Source: Spelaeicoccus albus
Lineage (GTDB): Bacteria; Actinomycetota; Actinomycetes; Actinomycetales; Brevibacteriaceae
Length of the DNA stretch: 64,000 nucleotides
Assembly: GCF_013409065.1 (NCBI RefSeq)
Contig: NZ_JACBZP010000001.1
Span: 1,550,001-1,614,000, forward strand
Direction: 5' to 3'
The position numbers and the translations under genes were made by a program. Numbering within the stretch: position 1 is the stretch's first letter; every line of letters starts with the position of its first letter. Under the pieces are notes generated by a model. That model had not been told where the DNA came from, did no database searches, and saw only the letters and a program-made list of their open reading frames with translations. Positions 17,774 to 26,207 of this stretch are shown here, in pieces.

Positions 17774-18970
17774 ATGACGGAGCAATCACACGCACCATTG
17801 GCGGGGATCACGGTCCTGGAAGTCGGTGTGTTCATGGCCGCGCCGTTTGCGGGCATGCAACTGGCCGATCTCGGGGCGCGAGTGATCAAGATCGAGAATC
17901 CGGACGGCGGGGAGCCGACTCGGCTTTCCGGGCCGTTCATTGACGGACAAAGCTCACCATTCATGCGCTTGAACCGGAACAAGGAATCGCTGGCGCTGAA
18001 CTTGAAGTCCGACTCCGGCAAGGCTGCCTTCAAGCAGCTTGCCGCTCGTGCCGACGTCGTGATCGAGAACTTCAGGCCCGGGGCGATGCGCCGACTCGGC
18101 CTGGGGTACGAGGATCTGCGAGCGGACAATCCGTCCCTCATTTACGCCTCCGGATCCGGGTGGGGCCAGACCGGACCGATGGCGACGCTGCCGGGCCTGG
18201 ACATCATGGCGCAAGCCCGCTCGGGCTTGATGAGTATCACGGGCTTCCCGGACATGCCGCCGGCCAAGGTCGGCGTGCCGATCTGCGATCTGACGACGGC
18301 GCTCTATCTGTCGCTGGCGGTCACTGCGGCAATTCACGAACGCGGGACGTCGGGTGAGGGACAGTACATCGATGTGTCGCTTTTCGAATCCGGAGTGTCC
18401 TACGCCGTGTGGGAGGCCGGAGCATATTTCGCCGAAGGCACAGTGGGCGGGCCGAACGGATCGGCTCACCAGAATCAGGCTCCGTACCAAGCGGTGAAGA
18501 GCAAAGACGGGTACGTGACGATTGGGGCGAACACGCCGCGGAACTGGGAGTCGTTCTGCCGCGCACTGGATCTCACCGAGCTTCCGGACGACGAACGCTT
18601 TGCGACCGGGCCCGACAGATTGCGCAATCGACAGCAGCTGGCGGACATCATTGAACAACGCACCGAAACGCTCACGACGTCCGAAGTCGTCGACCTGCTC
18701 ACGGAGACCGGCGTGCCGTGCGCACCGATCTCCGGATACGGCGAGGTATTCACCGACGACACCCTCGAGGCACGGGAGTTCTTTTGGGACGGCGACCACG
18801 CCACTGTCGGTGCAGTGCGGCAGATCGGCTCGCCCATGCGGTTTTCGCGCACGCCTGCGGTACGCCGCGCGGCCGGGCCGATGCTTGGGGCGGATAACCG
18901 GACAATTCTCGGCGAGCTCGGATACGAGGGAGAAGAGCTCGACGAACTCTGCAACACGGTGAAAGGGTGA
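17774..18970 (+). CDS. CaiB/BaiF family CoA-transferase (class III)
   Basis: A 398-residue class III CoA-transferase. 'VLEVGVFMAAPFAGMQLADLG' runs from about residue 14; 'KIENPDGGEPTR' and 'LNRNKESLALNLKS' are signature segments. The catalytic Asp is in 'LPGLDIMAQARSGLMS' near residue 145. The enzyme moves CoA from an acyl-CoA donor to a carboxylic acid through an aspartyl thioester. It overlaps the start region of the enoyl-CoA hydratase gene, so activation followed by hydration or lyase chemistry is the likely sequence. It is divergent from the gntR-pdxA-tct operon, which would import the acid. Confidence 0.9.
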   Translation: MTEQSHAPLAGITVLEVGVFMAAPFAGMQLADLGARVIKIENPDGGEPTRLSGPFIDGQSSPFMRLNRNKESLALNLKSDSGKAAFKQLAARADVVIENFRPGAMRRLGLGYEDLRADNPSLIYASGSGWGQTGPMATLPGLDIMAQARSGLMSITGFPDMPPAKVGVPICDLTTALYLSLAVTAAIHERGTSGEGQYIDVSLFESGVSYAVWEAGAYFAEGTVGGPNGSAHQNQAPYQAVKSKDGYVTIGANTPRNWESFCRALDLTELPDDERFATGPDRLRNRQQLADIIEQRTETLTTSEVVDLLTETGVPCAPISGYGEVFTDDTLEAREFFWDGDHATVGAVRQIGSPMRFSRTPAVRRAAGPMLGADNRTILGELGYEGEELDELCNTVKG

Positions 18971-18975
18971 CGAGT

Positions 18976-19755
18976 ATGAGCCACGACGAAGCGACGGACG
19001 ACCTGATCACGAGCGTCGACGGCGGCGTCTTGCAGGTGACGTTCAACCGTCCCAAGCAGCGCAACGCCATGACGTGGCAGATGTATCAAGGGTTGTATGA
19101 CGCGTGCGAGAGGGCCGACCAGGACGAATCGATCCGTGTCATGGTGCTGCGCGGTGCCGGCGGCGATGCTTTTGTGGCCGGCACGGACATAGGCCAGTTT
19201 CGGGAGTTCACGGGCGAGGACGGGGTCGAATACGAAGGGCGGATCAGCCGGATCCTCGGCCGGCTTTTCGCCGTGAACATCCCGGTGGTCGCCGTGATCG
19301 ACGGGTTCTGCATCGGCGGCGGACTCGGGATTGCGGCAGCGGCCGACATTCGTATCTGCCGCGAGTCGGCCCGTTTCGGCGTGCCCATTGCGCGCACACT
19401 CGGCAATTGCCTGTCCACGAGCACACTCGGTGCGCTTGTCCGCTTGATCGGACAGTCGTTGACCACGGACTTGCTGCTCACCGCACGGCTGATGGACGCC
19501 GCAGAAGCACTTCGATCGGGGTTCGTCACGGCAGTAGCCGACGACCTCGATGCGGAGGCCGAGCGGTTGACCGGACGGTTGCTCGGCAACGCGCCGTTGA
19601 CGATGTGGGCCACCAAGGAGAGCCTGCGCCGGTTGAACGCCGCCGATTCGGTCGATGATGACGATATCGTCTCCCGGATCTACGGAAGCAATGACTTTGC
19701 CGGTGCCGTCGACGCGTTCTTGTCCAAGGCCAAACCGGAGTGGCACGGCCGGTGA
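18976..19755 (+). CDS. Enoyl-CoA hydratase/isomerase family protein
   Basis: A 259-residue crotonase-fold protein. The oxyanion-hole segments are 'GDAFVAGTDIGQF' (about residues 60-72) and 'FCIGGGLGIAAAADIRI' (about 111-127). The usual catalytic Glu pair is not obvious: 'RICRESARFGVPIARTLGNC' stands where hydratases carry Glu, so hydratase, isomerase and lyase roles all remain open. ATG 18976 has AAAGGG eight bases before it; a GTG at 18967 overlapping the preceding stop is possible but too close to its RBS. It forms a two-gene unit with the CoA-transferase. Confidence 0.86.
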   Translation: MSHDEATDDLITSVDGGVLQVTFNRPKQRNAMTWQMYQGLYDACERADQDESIRVMVLRGAGGDAFVAGTDIGQFREFTGEDGVEYEGRISRILGRLFAVNIPVVAVIDGFCIGGGLGIAAAADIRICRESARFGVPIARTLGNCLSTSTLGALVRLIGQSLTTDLLLTARLMDAAEALRSGFVTAVADDLDAEAERLTGRLLGNAPLTMWATKESLRRLNAADSVDDDDIVSRIYGSNDFAGAVDAFLSKAKPEWHGR

Positions 19756-19761
19756 AGTGCC

Positions 19762-19781
19762 CGGCCGGAATGGTCCGGCCG
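19762..19781. terminator. GC-rich hairpin after the CoA-transferase/hydratase pair
   Basis: CGGCCGG (19762-19768) and CCGGCCG (19775-19781) form a seven-base-pair stem with a six-base loop, seven bases after the stop. No T-run follows, so this may be a weak or factor-aided terminator separating the pair from the aldo/keto reductase gene. Confidence 0.4.
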
Positions 19782-19817
19782 TAAGATCATGAGCGGAACT
19801 CGAGCTTTGGAGGAACT

Positions 19818-20693
19818 ATGGGTGCAGTCCCACGATTGACATTCAACGACGGACACACGATCCCGCAGCTCGGCTACGGCGTGTGGCAAGTGGACGACGA
19901 CGTCGCATCGGACGTGGTCGGTCAGGCTCTGCGGGCCGGGTACCGCCACATCGACACGGCGCAAGGTTACGGCAATGAAGGCGGAGTCGGCCGCGCACTC
20001 GCGGCGGCAGCCGACGCCGGCATCGCGCAGGATGATGTGTTCGTGACAACCAAACTGTGGAACGCCGACCAGGGATACGACGCCACAATGCGGGCTTTTG
20101 ACGCGTCGATGGAGCGACTCGGCATCGAAACCCTCGATCTTTTTCTGATTCACTGGCCGACTCCGGCACGGGATCTGTACGTTGACACGTTCCGCGCATT
20201 CATCGAGCTGCGCGAACAGGGCCGCATCAAATCGATCGGCGTATCGAACTTCACCATCGACCATCTGACCCGGCTGATCGACGAGACCGGTGTCACGCCG
20301 GCGATCAACCAAATCGAGCTGCACCCGCGATTCAATCAGCCGGAATTGCGGGCATTCCACGCCGAGCACGGCATCCTCACCGAGGCCTGGTCGCCGCTCG
20401 GGCAAAACCACGCGATTTGGCAGCACGACCTCGCCGACGTGCCGGCGCTCGAGGATCCGGTGATCTCCGATATCGCCGCTCGGCACGACGCCAGCCCGGC
20501 ACAGGTGATCATCGCCTGGCATTTGGCGTTGGGCAACGTGGTCATTCCGAAGTCGGTCACGCCGGCGCGAATAGTCGAGAATTTCGCGGCGTCCGGCATT
20601 TCGTTGAGCGAGTCCGATATTGCAGCCGTGACCGGATTGCATACCGGCGAACGTATCGGCCGGGATCCGGCTACTGCCGAACACGGTTACTGA
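19818..20693 (+). CDS. Aldo/keto reductase
   Basis: A 291-residue NADPH-dependent aldo/keto reductase (2,5-diketo-gluconate reductase-like group). The tetrad is complete: Asp in 'YRHIDTAQGYGNEGGVGRAL' (about residue 49), Tyr in the same segment (about 54), Lys in 'FVTTKLWN' (about 77) and His in 'FLIHWPTP' (about 112). 'IPKSVTPARIVEN' is the C-terminal cofactor-binding signature. GGAGG precedes the ATG. It reduces an aldehyde or ketone to an alcohol; the substrate is open. Its last seven bases overlap the convergent protease gene. Confidence 0.93.
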   Translation: MGAVPRLTFNDGHTIPQLGYGVWQVDDDVASDVVGQALRAGYRHIDTAQGYGNEGGVGRALAAAADAGIAQDDVFVTTKLWNADQGYDATMRAFDASMERLGIETLDLFLIHWPTPARDLYVDTFRAFIELREQGRIKSIGVSNFTIDHLTRLIDETGVTPAINQIELHPRFNQPELRAFHAEHGILTEAWSPLGQNHAIWQHDLADVPALEDPVISDIAARHDASPAQVIIAWHLALGNVVIPKSVTPARIVENFAASGISLSESDIAAVTGLHTGERIGRDPATAEHGY

Positions 20694-21454
20694 ACGACCG
20701 GCCGCGTCCGGAGCGTGGTGCGCGCAAGTCTCGGCTCGGCGTCAACATCCCCGCCCAGCGTGCCGCTGCGGACAAGACGGATGATGAGTGCCAGTGCCGC
20801 AAGGGCGATCAGCGTCCAGAGACCGATCCATACGGTTGCCGGTGCATAAGCGGTCAGGGTGAACATCAGGGCGTCGACCGCTGCATGCGCGGCAATTGCG
20901 GCAACTATCCACTTGCGACCCCGCCGGTAGGCGAGCACGACCATGACGGCAAAGATGATGTGGCAGAGCATCGCGGGAATTCTGTCGGCTCCGGTCCCGA
21001 TGAAGAGTAGCGGATTGGCATGCCGGAAGGCGGCGACGGCCGCCGGCGGGTAGGCGCCCGGCGACACGGTCATCATGACGGCACCCAGCAAATACGGGAC
21101 GGCCATGGTGATGGATTCCATTCCGCCGTGGCCGATTCCTGCGGCAAGAGCCCCGCCCATGTCGCGCCGGCGCCGCAGCGGCCCGACCCGGAAGCTGAAG
21201 TACCGGGCCGTTTCTTCAAACACTCCGTAGATCAGTGCGGACAAGAGAATCATTACTTCGCCGTGGCCCAGCGCGCCCGGCAGCAGCCATTTCGTGAGAA
21301 ATGAGTTGAGGATGAGCTGGGCCAAGAAGAAGCCGGCGGCAATGAAGGGAATGCCGGCGGGCACTCTCCAGCGCCGGCACACCACCAACGAGGCGGCGAC
21401 GGGCAGCCCGATCATGAGCAGCATTTCGATGGTGATTCCCAACGTCGTGAACAC
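20687..21454 (-). CDS. YhfC-type intramembrane metalloprotease-like protein
   Basis: A 255-residue protein with about seven membrane segments. 'FEETARYFSFR' near residue 80 (the EExxR pattern), 'GIGHGGMES' near 107, 'HIIFAVMVV' near 165 and 'HAAVDALMF' near 190 are the conserved Glu/His positions of the YhfC group, related to CPBP and PrsW-like intramembrane proteases. The start is GTG with AAGGAGGACGCC in front. It is divergent from a small membrane protein and winged-helix regulator across a 12-bp inverted repeat, hinting that the protease and that module are co-regulated. Proteolytic activity is inferred from family only. Confidence 0.78.
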   Translation of the reverse strand: MFTTLGITIEMLLMIGLPVAASLVVCRRWRVPAGIPFIAAGFFLAQLILNSFLTKWLLPGALGHGEVMILLSALIYGVFEETARYFSFRVGPLRRRRDMGGALAAGIGHGGMESITMAVPYLLGAVMMTVSPGAYPPAAVAAFRHANPLLFIGTGADRIPAMLCHIIFAVMVVLAYRRGRKWIVAAIAAHAAVDALMFTLTAYAPATVWIGLWTLIALAALALIIRLVRSGTLGGDVDAEPRLARTTLRTRPVVQ

Positions 21455-21494
21455 GGCGTCCTCCTTATCGGATCGTTTGGTGGATCAAACATAG

Positions 21495-21523
21495 CAAGTA
21501 GTTTCCGATCTGGAAAGTACTTG
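21495..21523. promoter_or_regulatory. Large inverted repeat, probable operator of the membrane protein/regulator module
   Basis: CAAGTAGTTTCC (21495-21506) and GGAAAGTACTTG (21512-21523) are inverted copies matching at 11 of 12 positions with a five-base spacer (GATCT). The element lies between the divergent protease gene (start 21454) and the membrane protein gene (start 21557). The small winged-helix protein encoded at 22024 is the natural candidate to bind it. Confidence 0.6.
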
Positions 21524-21556
21524 TCGATAAGAATATTATTTGCTACCTTTGCAGGC

Positions 21557-22027
21557 ATGAACGAAGAACAAGCTGCGGCACGCAACTCCGTCGATCAGGG
21601 CGGCGACGAGACACCGGTGGATCCTCAGGCGGCGCTCGGAATCGTGAACAGCGTGCAAGAGCGCAGTCGACGCGCAACGAGTTGGCTCGGAACCTTTTTT
21701 CTGCTTTACGGCATCGGAATCGCCCTGGTGGGGATCTCGATCGGCGCCTCGGGCGGCCGATTCACCACGGCCGCCATGGTCTTGTGGGTTGTCTTTGTCG
21801 TCGTCACGGTGATGTGGGCGAATTTGAAGCGGGCGGTCATCAAGGGCATGGGATCGCTGATGGCAATCTGGGCGATTTGCTTTTGCGCGACCTGGGTGCC
21901 GACCGTCACGATCGGGGCCACCGTGTTTCCGCACCGGGTGAGCTGGTGGATCTGGTGTGGCATCGGAACGATCATCGTGCATCTGGTGCTGGCCGTCTGG
22001 GTGTGGCGGAAGTCGGCACGGCGATGA
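21557..22027 (+). CDS. Small membrane protein of a membrane protein/winged-helix module
   Basis: A 156-residue protein of unknown function. A hydrophilic N-terminus (about 45 residues, ending 'VQERSRRATSWLG') precedes four hydrophobic segments. The frame is open from 21521, but ATG 21557 starts at the acidic leader and follows the AT-rich promoter-like stretch. Its stop overlaps the start of the regulator gene (ATGA). The layout repeats at 39296-40921, where membrane proteins also precede a regulator of the same kind. Transmembrane sensing or export coupled to the regulator is conjecture. Confidence 0.7.
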   Translation: MNEEQAAARNSVDQGGDETPVDPQAALGIVNSVQERSRRATSWLGTFFLLYGIGIALVGISIGASGGRFTTAAMVLWVVFVVVTVMWANLKRAVIKGMGSLMAIWAICFCATWVPTVTIGATVFPHRVSWWIWCGIGTIIVHLVLAVWVWRKSARR

Positions 22028-22326
22028 CGGCGACCCATCCTCGGCACGGTCTCGACTCGGCGCTGCAAGCTCCCGTACGGTTGTCGATCGTGGCAATGCT
22101 CGCCGGTATGGACAAGGCGGAATTCTCGCTCGTCCGCGACACCATCGAGGTGTCCGACTCCGTGCTGTCCAAGCAGTCTCAAAATCTCGAGGACGCCGGG
22201 TATGTCGCGATTACCAAGGGATTCGTCGGTAAACGACCCCGTACCTGGTTTTCCTTGACGGACGACGGGCGAGTGGCGTTTGAGCGGCATATCGCCGCAT
22301 TGCGACAGATCGCCGGGGCCGACTGA
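22024..22326 (+). CDS. Small winged-helix transcriptional regulator
   Basis: A 100-residue protein that is essentially one winged-helix domain (MarR/ArsR-like, HTH_34 type). 'LQAPVRLSIVAMLAG' is helix 1, 'VLSKQSQNLEDAGYV' the recognition helix, and 'KRPRTWFSLTDDGRVAF' the wing. It has no ligand domain, so any sensing must be by the coupled membrane protein or through dimer contacts. It starts by ATGA overlap with the membrane protein gene. A paralogue of the same size and plan is at 40598-40921. Confidence 0.85.
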   Translation: MTATHPRHGLDSALQAPVRLSIVAMLAGMDKAEFSLVRDTIEVSDSVLSKQSQNLEDAGYVAITKGFVGKRPRTWFSLTDDGRVAFERHIAALRQIAGAD

Positions 22327-22356
22327 CGAGCGCGAGCCGCACGTTAGCGCTCCGTC
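22325..22356. terminator. Possible bidirectional terminator
   Basis: GAGCGC (22328-22333) pairs with GCGCTC (22347-22352), and flanking GAC/GTC extend the stem across one bulged base. It lies between the stop of the regulator gene and the convergent SRPBCC gene. There is no strong T-run on either side. Confidence 0.35.
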
Positions 22357-22814
22357 GCCGCCCTTTCCAGGCAGGCCAATGAGGCCTCCAGGTGATCGAC
22401 CGGGAACGGCGGGAACGAGATGTACTCGCGAAGAGCATCGGGCACTGCCGACCAGTCGTACGTCAACACCGTGCGGGTCCCCTCGACGGACGGGGCCAGG
22501 TCATAGCGCCAGGTCCACCCTCCGGTGCGCAGTGTCCCGTCGTCGTTGAATTCTTGGCCGGTCTGCCACGCGATGGCGCGCGGCATGTCGAAAATGGTCA
22601 CCTCGTTGTACGTCGTGTAGTGCCCGCCGGCATTGTCGTTGAACATATTCATGCCGAAGACCTGGCCGACCTTGGTGATCGGCTGCGGGTCTATCGCGTC
22701 GCGGACCCAGTCGGTCGGCTCGGTGAACTGATGCTTTGTCGGGTCGCAGAGCACCGCGAAGATGGCGTTCGGGCCGACGTTCATGGTGCGGGTGGCAATG
22801 AGTTTCTCGTCCAT
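22344..22814 (-). CDS. SRPBCC family protein
   Basis: A 156-residue START-like protein: 'MNVGPNAIFAVLCDPTKH' (about residues 11-28) is the helix-grip N-terminus and 'WTWRYDLAPSVEGTRTVLTY' the central strands. It is a polyketide-cyclase/dehydrase-like lipid or small-molecule binder with no visible catalytic residue. ATG 22814 is chosen; the frame extends to 22892 and a GTG at 22823 with GGAG nearby is an alternative. It is divergent from the marR gene at 22920, with about 105 bases between. Confidence 0.78.
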   Translation of the reverse strand: MDEKLIATRTMNVGPNAIFAVLCDPTKHQFTEPTDWVRDAIDPQPITKVGQVFGMNMFNDNAGGHYTTYNEVTIFDMPRAIAWQTGQEFNDDGTLRTGGWTWRYDLAPSVEGTRTVLTYDWSAVPDALREYISFPPFPVDHLEASLACLERAATER

Positions 22815-22919
22815 CGAATTCACACTACTCCACGTTTCGGTACGAGCGCGGCGAGCCGAGGTCGCTTGCGGTACGGCGCCGTGTGGAGACATATAGCATC
22901 ACTATGATATAACAGCATT

Positions 22920-23396
22920 ATGCAATTTTCGGAAGCCGCGGACGACGACGTGTCGTACCGTTTCGGCCTCGTGGTCGAGCGCCTTGTCCGGTGGTTGCGG
23001 TCGGCGTCGTCCAAGGGGAGCGGCGCGGTATCGTCGTCCACCGCGACCGCCCTCGGCAGGCTGCAGCAAGAAGGCCCGATGCGAATCACGGAGCTGGCTC
23101 AAGTCGAAGGCATCTCGCAGCCGGCAATGACCCAGCTCGTCGACCGAATCGTGAAGGCAGGGCTCGCTCGGCGCACGACGTCCGGCGATGACCGGCGTTG
23201 CGTCCTCGTGGAGATCACGCAAGCGGGCGTCGACACCGTCGACGAACGTCGTCGCCGGCGCTCCGGGCATCTCCACGCTTTGCTGCAAGACCTCGCTGAC
23301 GACGAGCGAGCAGCGATCGTGGCCGCCCTGCCGGCTCTCGAGCGGCTCAGCGATTCGGCAATGGCCACGCCCGCGACTTCCGTCACCGCAAACTAA
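22920..23396 (+). CDS. MarR family transcriptional regulator
   Basis: A 158-residue MarR protein. 'MRITELAQVEGISQPAMTQL' (about residues 54-73) is the helix-turn-helix and 'RTTSGDDRRCVLVEITQAG' the wing with the conserved DxR. AT-rich sequence before the ATG (22890-22919) contains imperfect symmetry, 'TATAGCATCACTATGATATA', a likely own operator. The efflux-type MFS gene follows after 27 bases, so it is probably the repressor of that carrier and responds to a drug-like or aromatic ligand. Confidence 0.88.
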   Translation: MQFSEAADDDVSYRFGLVVERLVRWLRSASSKGSGAVSSSTATALGRLQQEGPMRITELAQVEGISQPAMTQLVDRIVKAGLARRTTSGDDRRCVLVEITQAGVDTVDERRRRRSGHLHALLQDLADDERAAIVAALPALERLSDSAMATPATSVTAN

Positions 23397-23423
23397 ATTC
23401 CGAAGGAAAGAGGACTTCAACAC

Positions 23424-25136
23424 ATGAGTGCCACCAGCACACAGCAAGGGCACGGCTCCAGCCCGAGCCTATTCAAGCAACCCGGCGCCGTTTGGGCAGT
23501 TGCCTTCGCCTGTGTCATTTCTTTCATGGGAATCGGGCTGGTCGACCCGATCCTTCCGGCGCTCGCCTCGCAACTGCACGCCACACCGGCACAGGTCTCG
23601 CTCCTCTTCACCAGCTACCTCGTCGTCACTGCGATCGCGATGATCGGCGTCGGCTGGCTTTCGAGCCGGATCGGTTCGAAGAACACGCTCATCCTCGGGC
23701 TCAGCCTGATCGTCGTCTTTGCGGGGTTGGCCGGTACCTCCGACACGATCGCCGGCATCGTCGGATTCCGTGCCGGTTGGGGCCTCGGCAACGCGATGTT
23801 CATCGCCACGAGCCTCGCCGTCATCGTGGCCTCCGCATCGGGCGGGTTCTCCGGCGCCATCATCCTCTATGAAGCAGCCCTCGGCATCGGCATCGCGGCC
23901 GGCCCGCTCCTCGGCGGGTTCCTTGGCGACATCAGCTGGCGCGGGCCGTTCTACGGCGTCGCCGTGCTGATGGCTATCGCATTGGTCGCCACGCTGCTTT
24001 TCGTGCAAAAAACGCCAAAGCCGGTCGAAAAGTCCTCGCTCGTCGCGCCCATCAAAGCGCTGCGTCATCGCGGCCTGCTCACCATGGGCATCATGGCCCT
24101 GCTCTACAACTGGGGCTTCTTCACGATGCTCGGCTACGCGCCGTACCCCATGCACCTTGAGGCCATGCAGCTCGGCCTCGTCTTCACCGGATGGGGCATC
24201 CTGGTCGCCATCTTCGCGGTCTTCCTGGCTCCCCGACTGCAGCGTCGGTTCGGCACCGCCCCCACGCTGTACGCGAATTTGGTGGGCCTCGGCATCGTCA
24301 TGTCGGTGATCGCGCTGGGCATCCACAATCCAACCGTGATCATCATTGCCGTGATCGTCAGCGGCGCTTTCATCGGCATCAACAACACGCTCACCACTCA
24401 AGCCGTCATGCTTGTCGCACCAGTCGATCGCCCGATTGCGTCATCGGCTTACGGCTTCGTGCGCTTCATCGGTGGCGGGCTCGCGCCGTTCGTCGCCGGC
24501 AAGATCGCCGAAGCCACCGATCAAAGCGTCGCGTTCTACGTCGGGGCGGCCGCCTTCATCATCGCCATACCGGTGCTCGCCTCCGGACACCGGCTGGTCA
24601 CCGCTGCCGAAAAGGGCCAGCAGGAACCCGATGAGCCCGGCGCCTCGGTGGAGCTCGTCGTGGGATCGGCCGAGACGGAGTCGGCCGGGCCGGACCGTCC
24701 GGTGATCGTCGCGGTCAATGCGGGCCCCGCCGCCGACCAGGTCGTCGACGCCGCCGCCGAGCTTGCCGCTCGCGAGCACGCGCCGCTCGACGTCGTCCAC
24801 GTGCGTGAGACCGAGATCGTCGAAGAACTCGCCGTCAGCCCCGAAACTCCCGACGAAGCCATGGATGCCGTGCGGTCGCAGCTCGCGCGGGTCAGCGACT
24901 TCGGCGTTCCGGTGCGCGGGCTGCTCTTGCACAGCGTGGGTGACCATATCGACACCGGACGGGCGCTTGCCGAGCACGCGGACGCCGTCGGCGCTCGCTC
25001 CGTCGTCCTGGGGCGGTCGGCCCGCGGCACCATCGCCAAACTGGTCGAGCGTCATCTCGCCGAAGCCGAAACCGACAAGGACTCCGGACGTCGGGAGGTC
25101 GTCCTGGTCGATCCGGCCGGCAGTACCGTGGAGTAA
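23424..25136 (+). CDS. MFS drug-efflux-type transporter fused to a UspA-like domain
   Basis: A 570-residue protein. Residues about 20-400 form a 12-segment MFS carrier of the drug:H+ antiporter type, with 'GWLSSRIGSKNTLILG' as loop 2-3 motif and 'GPLLGGFLG' in segment 5. A Glu/Pro-rich linker follows, then residues about 433-565 read as a universal-stress-protein-like Rossmann domain ('PVIVAVNAGPAADQVVDAA', then 'GARSVVLGRSARGTIAKLVE'). The ATP-loop glycines are only partly kept. It is the second gene after marR. The fusion suggests regulation of transport by nucleotide or stress state; this is inference. Confidence 0.83.
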   Translation: MSATSTQQGHGSSPSLFKQPGAVWAVAFACVISFMGIGLVDPILPALASQLHATPAQVSLLFTSYLVVTAIAMIGVGWLSSRIGSKNTLILGLSLIVVFAGLAGTSDTIAGIVGFRAGWGLGNAMFIATSLAVIVASASGGFSGAIILYEAALGIGIAAGPLLGGFLGDISWRGPFYGVAVLMAIALVATLLFVQKTPKPVEKSSLVAPIKALRHRGLLTMGIMALLYNWGFFTMLGYAPYPMHLEAMQLGLVFTGWGILVAIFAVFLAPRLQRRFGTAPTLYANLVGLGIVMSVIALGIHNPTVIIIAVIVSGAFIGINNTLTTQAVMLVAPVDRPIASSAYGFVRFIGGGLAPFVAGKIAEATDQSVAFYVGAAAFIIAIPVLASGHRLVTAAEKGQQEPDEPGASVELVVGSAETESAGPDRPVIVAVNAGPAADQVVDAAAELAAREHAPLDVVHVRETEIVEELAVSPETPDEAMDAVRSQLARVSDFGVPVRGLLLHSVGDHIDTGRALAEHADAVGARSVVLGRSARGTIAKLVERHLAEAETDKDSGRREVVLVDPAGSTVE

Positions 25137-25169
25137 CGACCCGGCCGGCCTGCTCGTGAGGTGCGGTAG

Positions 25170-26189
25170 TCAGATGCGAACCGGCCGGCCGGTCTCGAGC
25201 GATTCCTGAGCGGCGTCCGCAACCCGGCTGGCCACTATCGACTCGGCCGGCGTGCACGGATTCTCGATCTCGCCGCGGATGAGCCGGCAGAACGCGACAA
25301 GCTCGGCCCGGTATGCCGCAGCGAATCGTTGCTGGAACACCGTAGGAGGCGCGCCGGTCGGGAAGGTTGCTCCCGGCTCGGCGGACTTCAGGGCCGCCGA
25401 ATCGTCGAGCCCGACCGCGAGGGTCTGCTTCGACCCGCGCACCTCGAGACGGGTGTCGTGCCCGGCGCCGTTAAAGCGGGTCGCCGTAGCCGTGGCAAGA
25501 GTGCCGTCCGCCAGCGTCATCAGTGCAATCGCGGTATCGACATCACCGGCCTCCTTGATGGCGGGGTCGCCGTTGTTGCTGCCGCGCGCGAATACCTCGA
25601 CGATGCGCCGGCCGGTAAGCCAGGCGATGATATCGAAATCGTGCACGCTGCAGTCGCGGAACAGTCCGCCGGACGTTTTGATGAAGTCGATCGATGGCGG
25701 CAGCTGGTCGGCCGTAACGGCGTCGAGCGAGTGGATCCACCCGAGCTCACCGGCGTCGAACGCTGCTTTCGCGGCCAAATAGCCGGCGTCGAACCTGCGT
25801 TGGTGGCCGATCTGGACGACCCCCGACATTCGTTCGATGTCCTCCAGCAGTTCCATGCTCTGTGCGGACGTCGGGGTGAGGGGCTTTTCGCAAAACACGG
25901 GCAGTCCGGCGCGCAATGACGAGAGAATGAGTTCGGCGTGCGCGCCGGTCGGCCCGGCGATGACCACGCCGTCGATCCCGCGGGCCAGTAAATCGTCAAC
26001 GTCCGCGGCTACCGTGACGCCGAAGTCACGGCCCGCTGCTTCGGCGGACGGCCGGTAGGCGTCGGCCACGACAACTTCGACGGACGAGCCGCCGAGATGA
26101 CCGCTGCCGAGATGATCGCCGCCGAGAGCGAGCGCATTCTCCACGTGCATGCGCCCGATGCGCCCCGTTCCGATGATTCCCAAGCGCAT
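25170..26189 (-). CDS. iolG: Gfo/Idh/MocA oxidoreductase, inositol 2-dehydrogenase-like
   Basis: A 339-residue NAD-dependent dehydrogenase. 'GIIGTGRIGRMHVENAL' is the Rossmann motif, 'FCEKPLTPT' near residue 98 carries the catalytic Lys, and 'GGLFRDCSVHDFDIIAWL' near 175 has the His-Asp pair of inositol dehydrogenases. 'QIGHQRRFDAGY' is another mark of that group. The enzyme would oxidise myo-inositol (or a related cyclitol or sugar) to the 2-keto form. ATG 26189 is taken over 26207. It follows the sugar porter gene by 18 bases, in one operon under the LacI-type operator at 27704-27715. Confidence 0.82.
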   Translation of the reverse strand: MRLGIIGTGRIGRMHVENALALGGDHLGSGHLGGSSVEVVVADAYRPSAEAAGRDFGVTVAADVDDLLARGIDGVVIAGPTGAHAELILSSLRAGLPVFCEKPLTPTSAQSMELLEDIERMSGVVQIGHQRRFDAGYLAAKAAFDAGELGWIHSLDAVTADQLPPSIDFIKTSGGLFRDCSVHDFDIIAWLTGRRIVEVFARGSNNGDPAIKEAGDVDTAIALMTLADGTLATATATRFNGAGHDTRLEVRGSKQTLAVGLDDSAALKSAEPGATFPTGAPPTVFQQRFAAAYRAELVAFCRLIRGEIENPCTPAESIVASRVADAAQESLETGRPVRI

Positions 26190-26207
26190 ATCCGGTGATC
26201 CCCTCAC

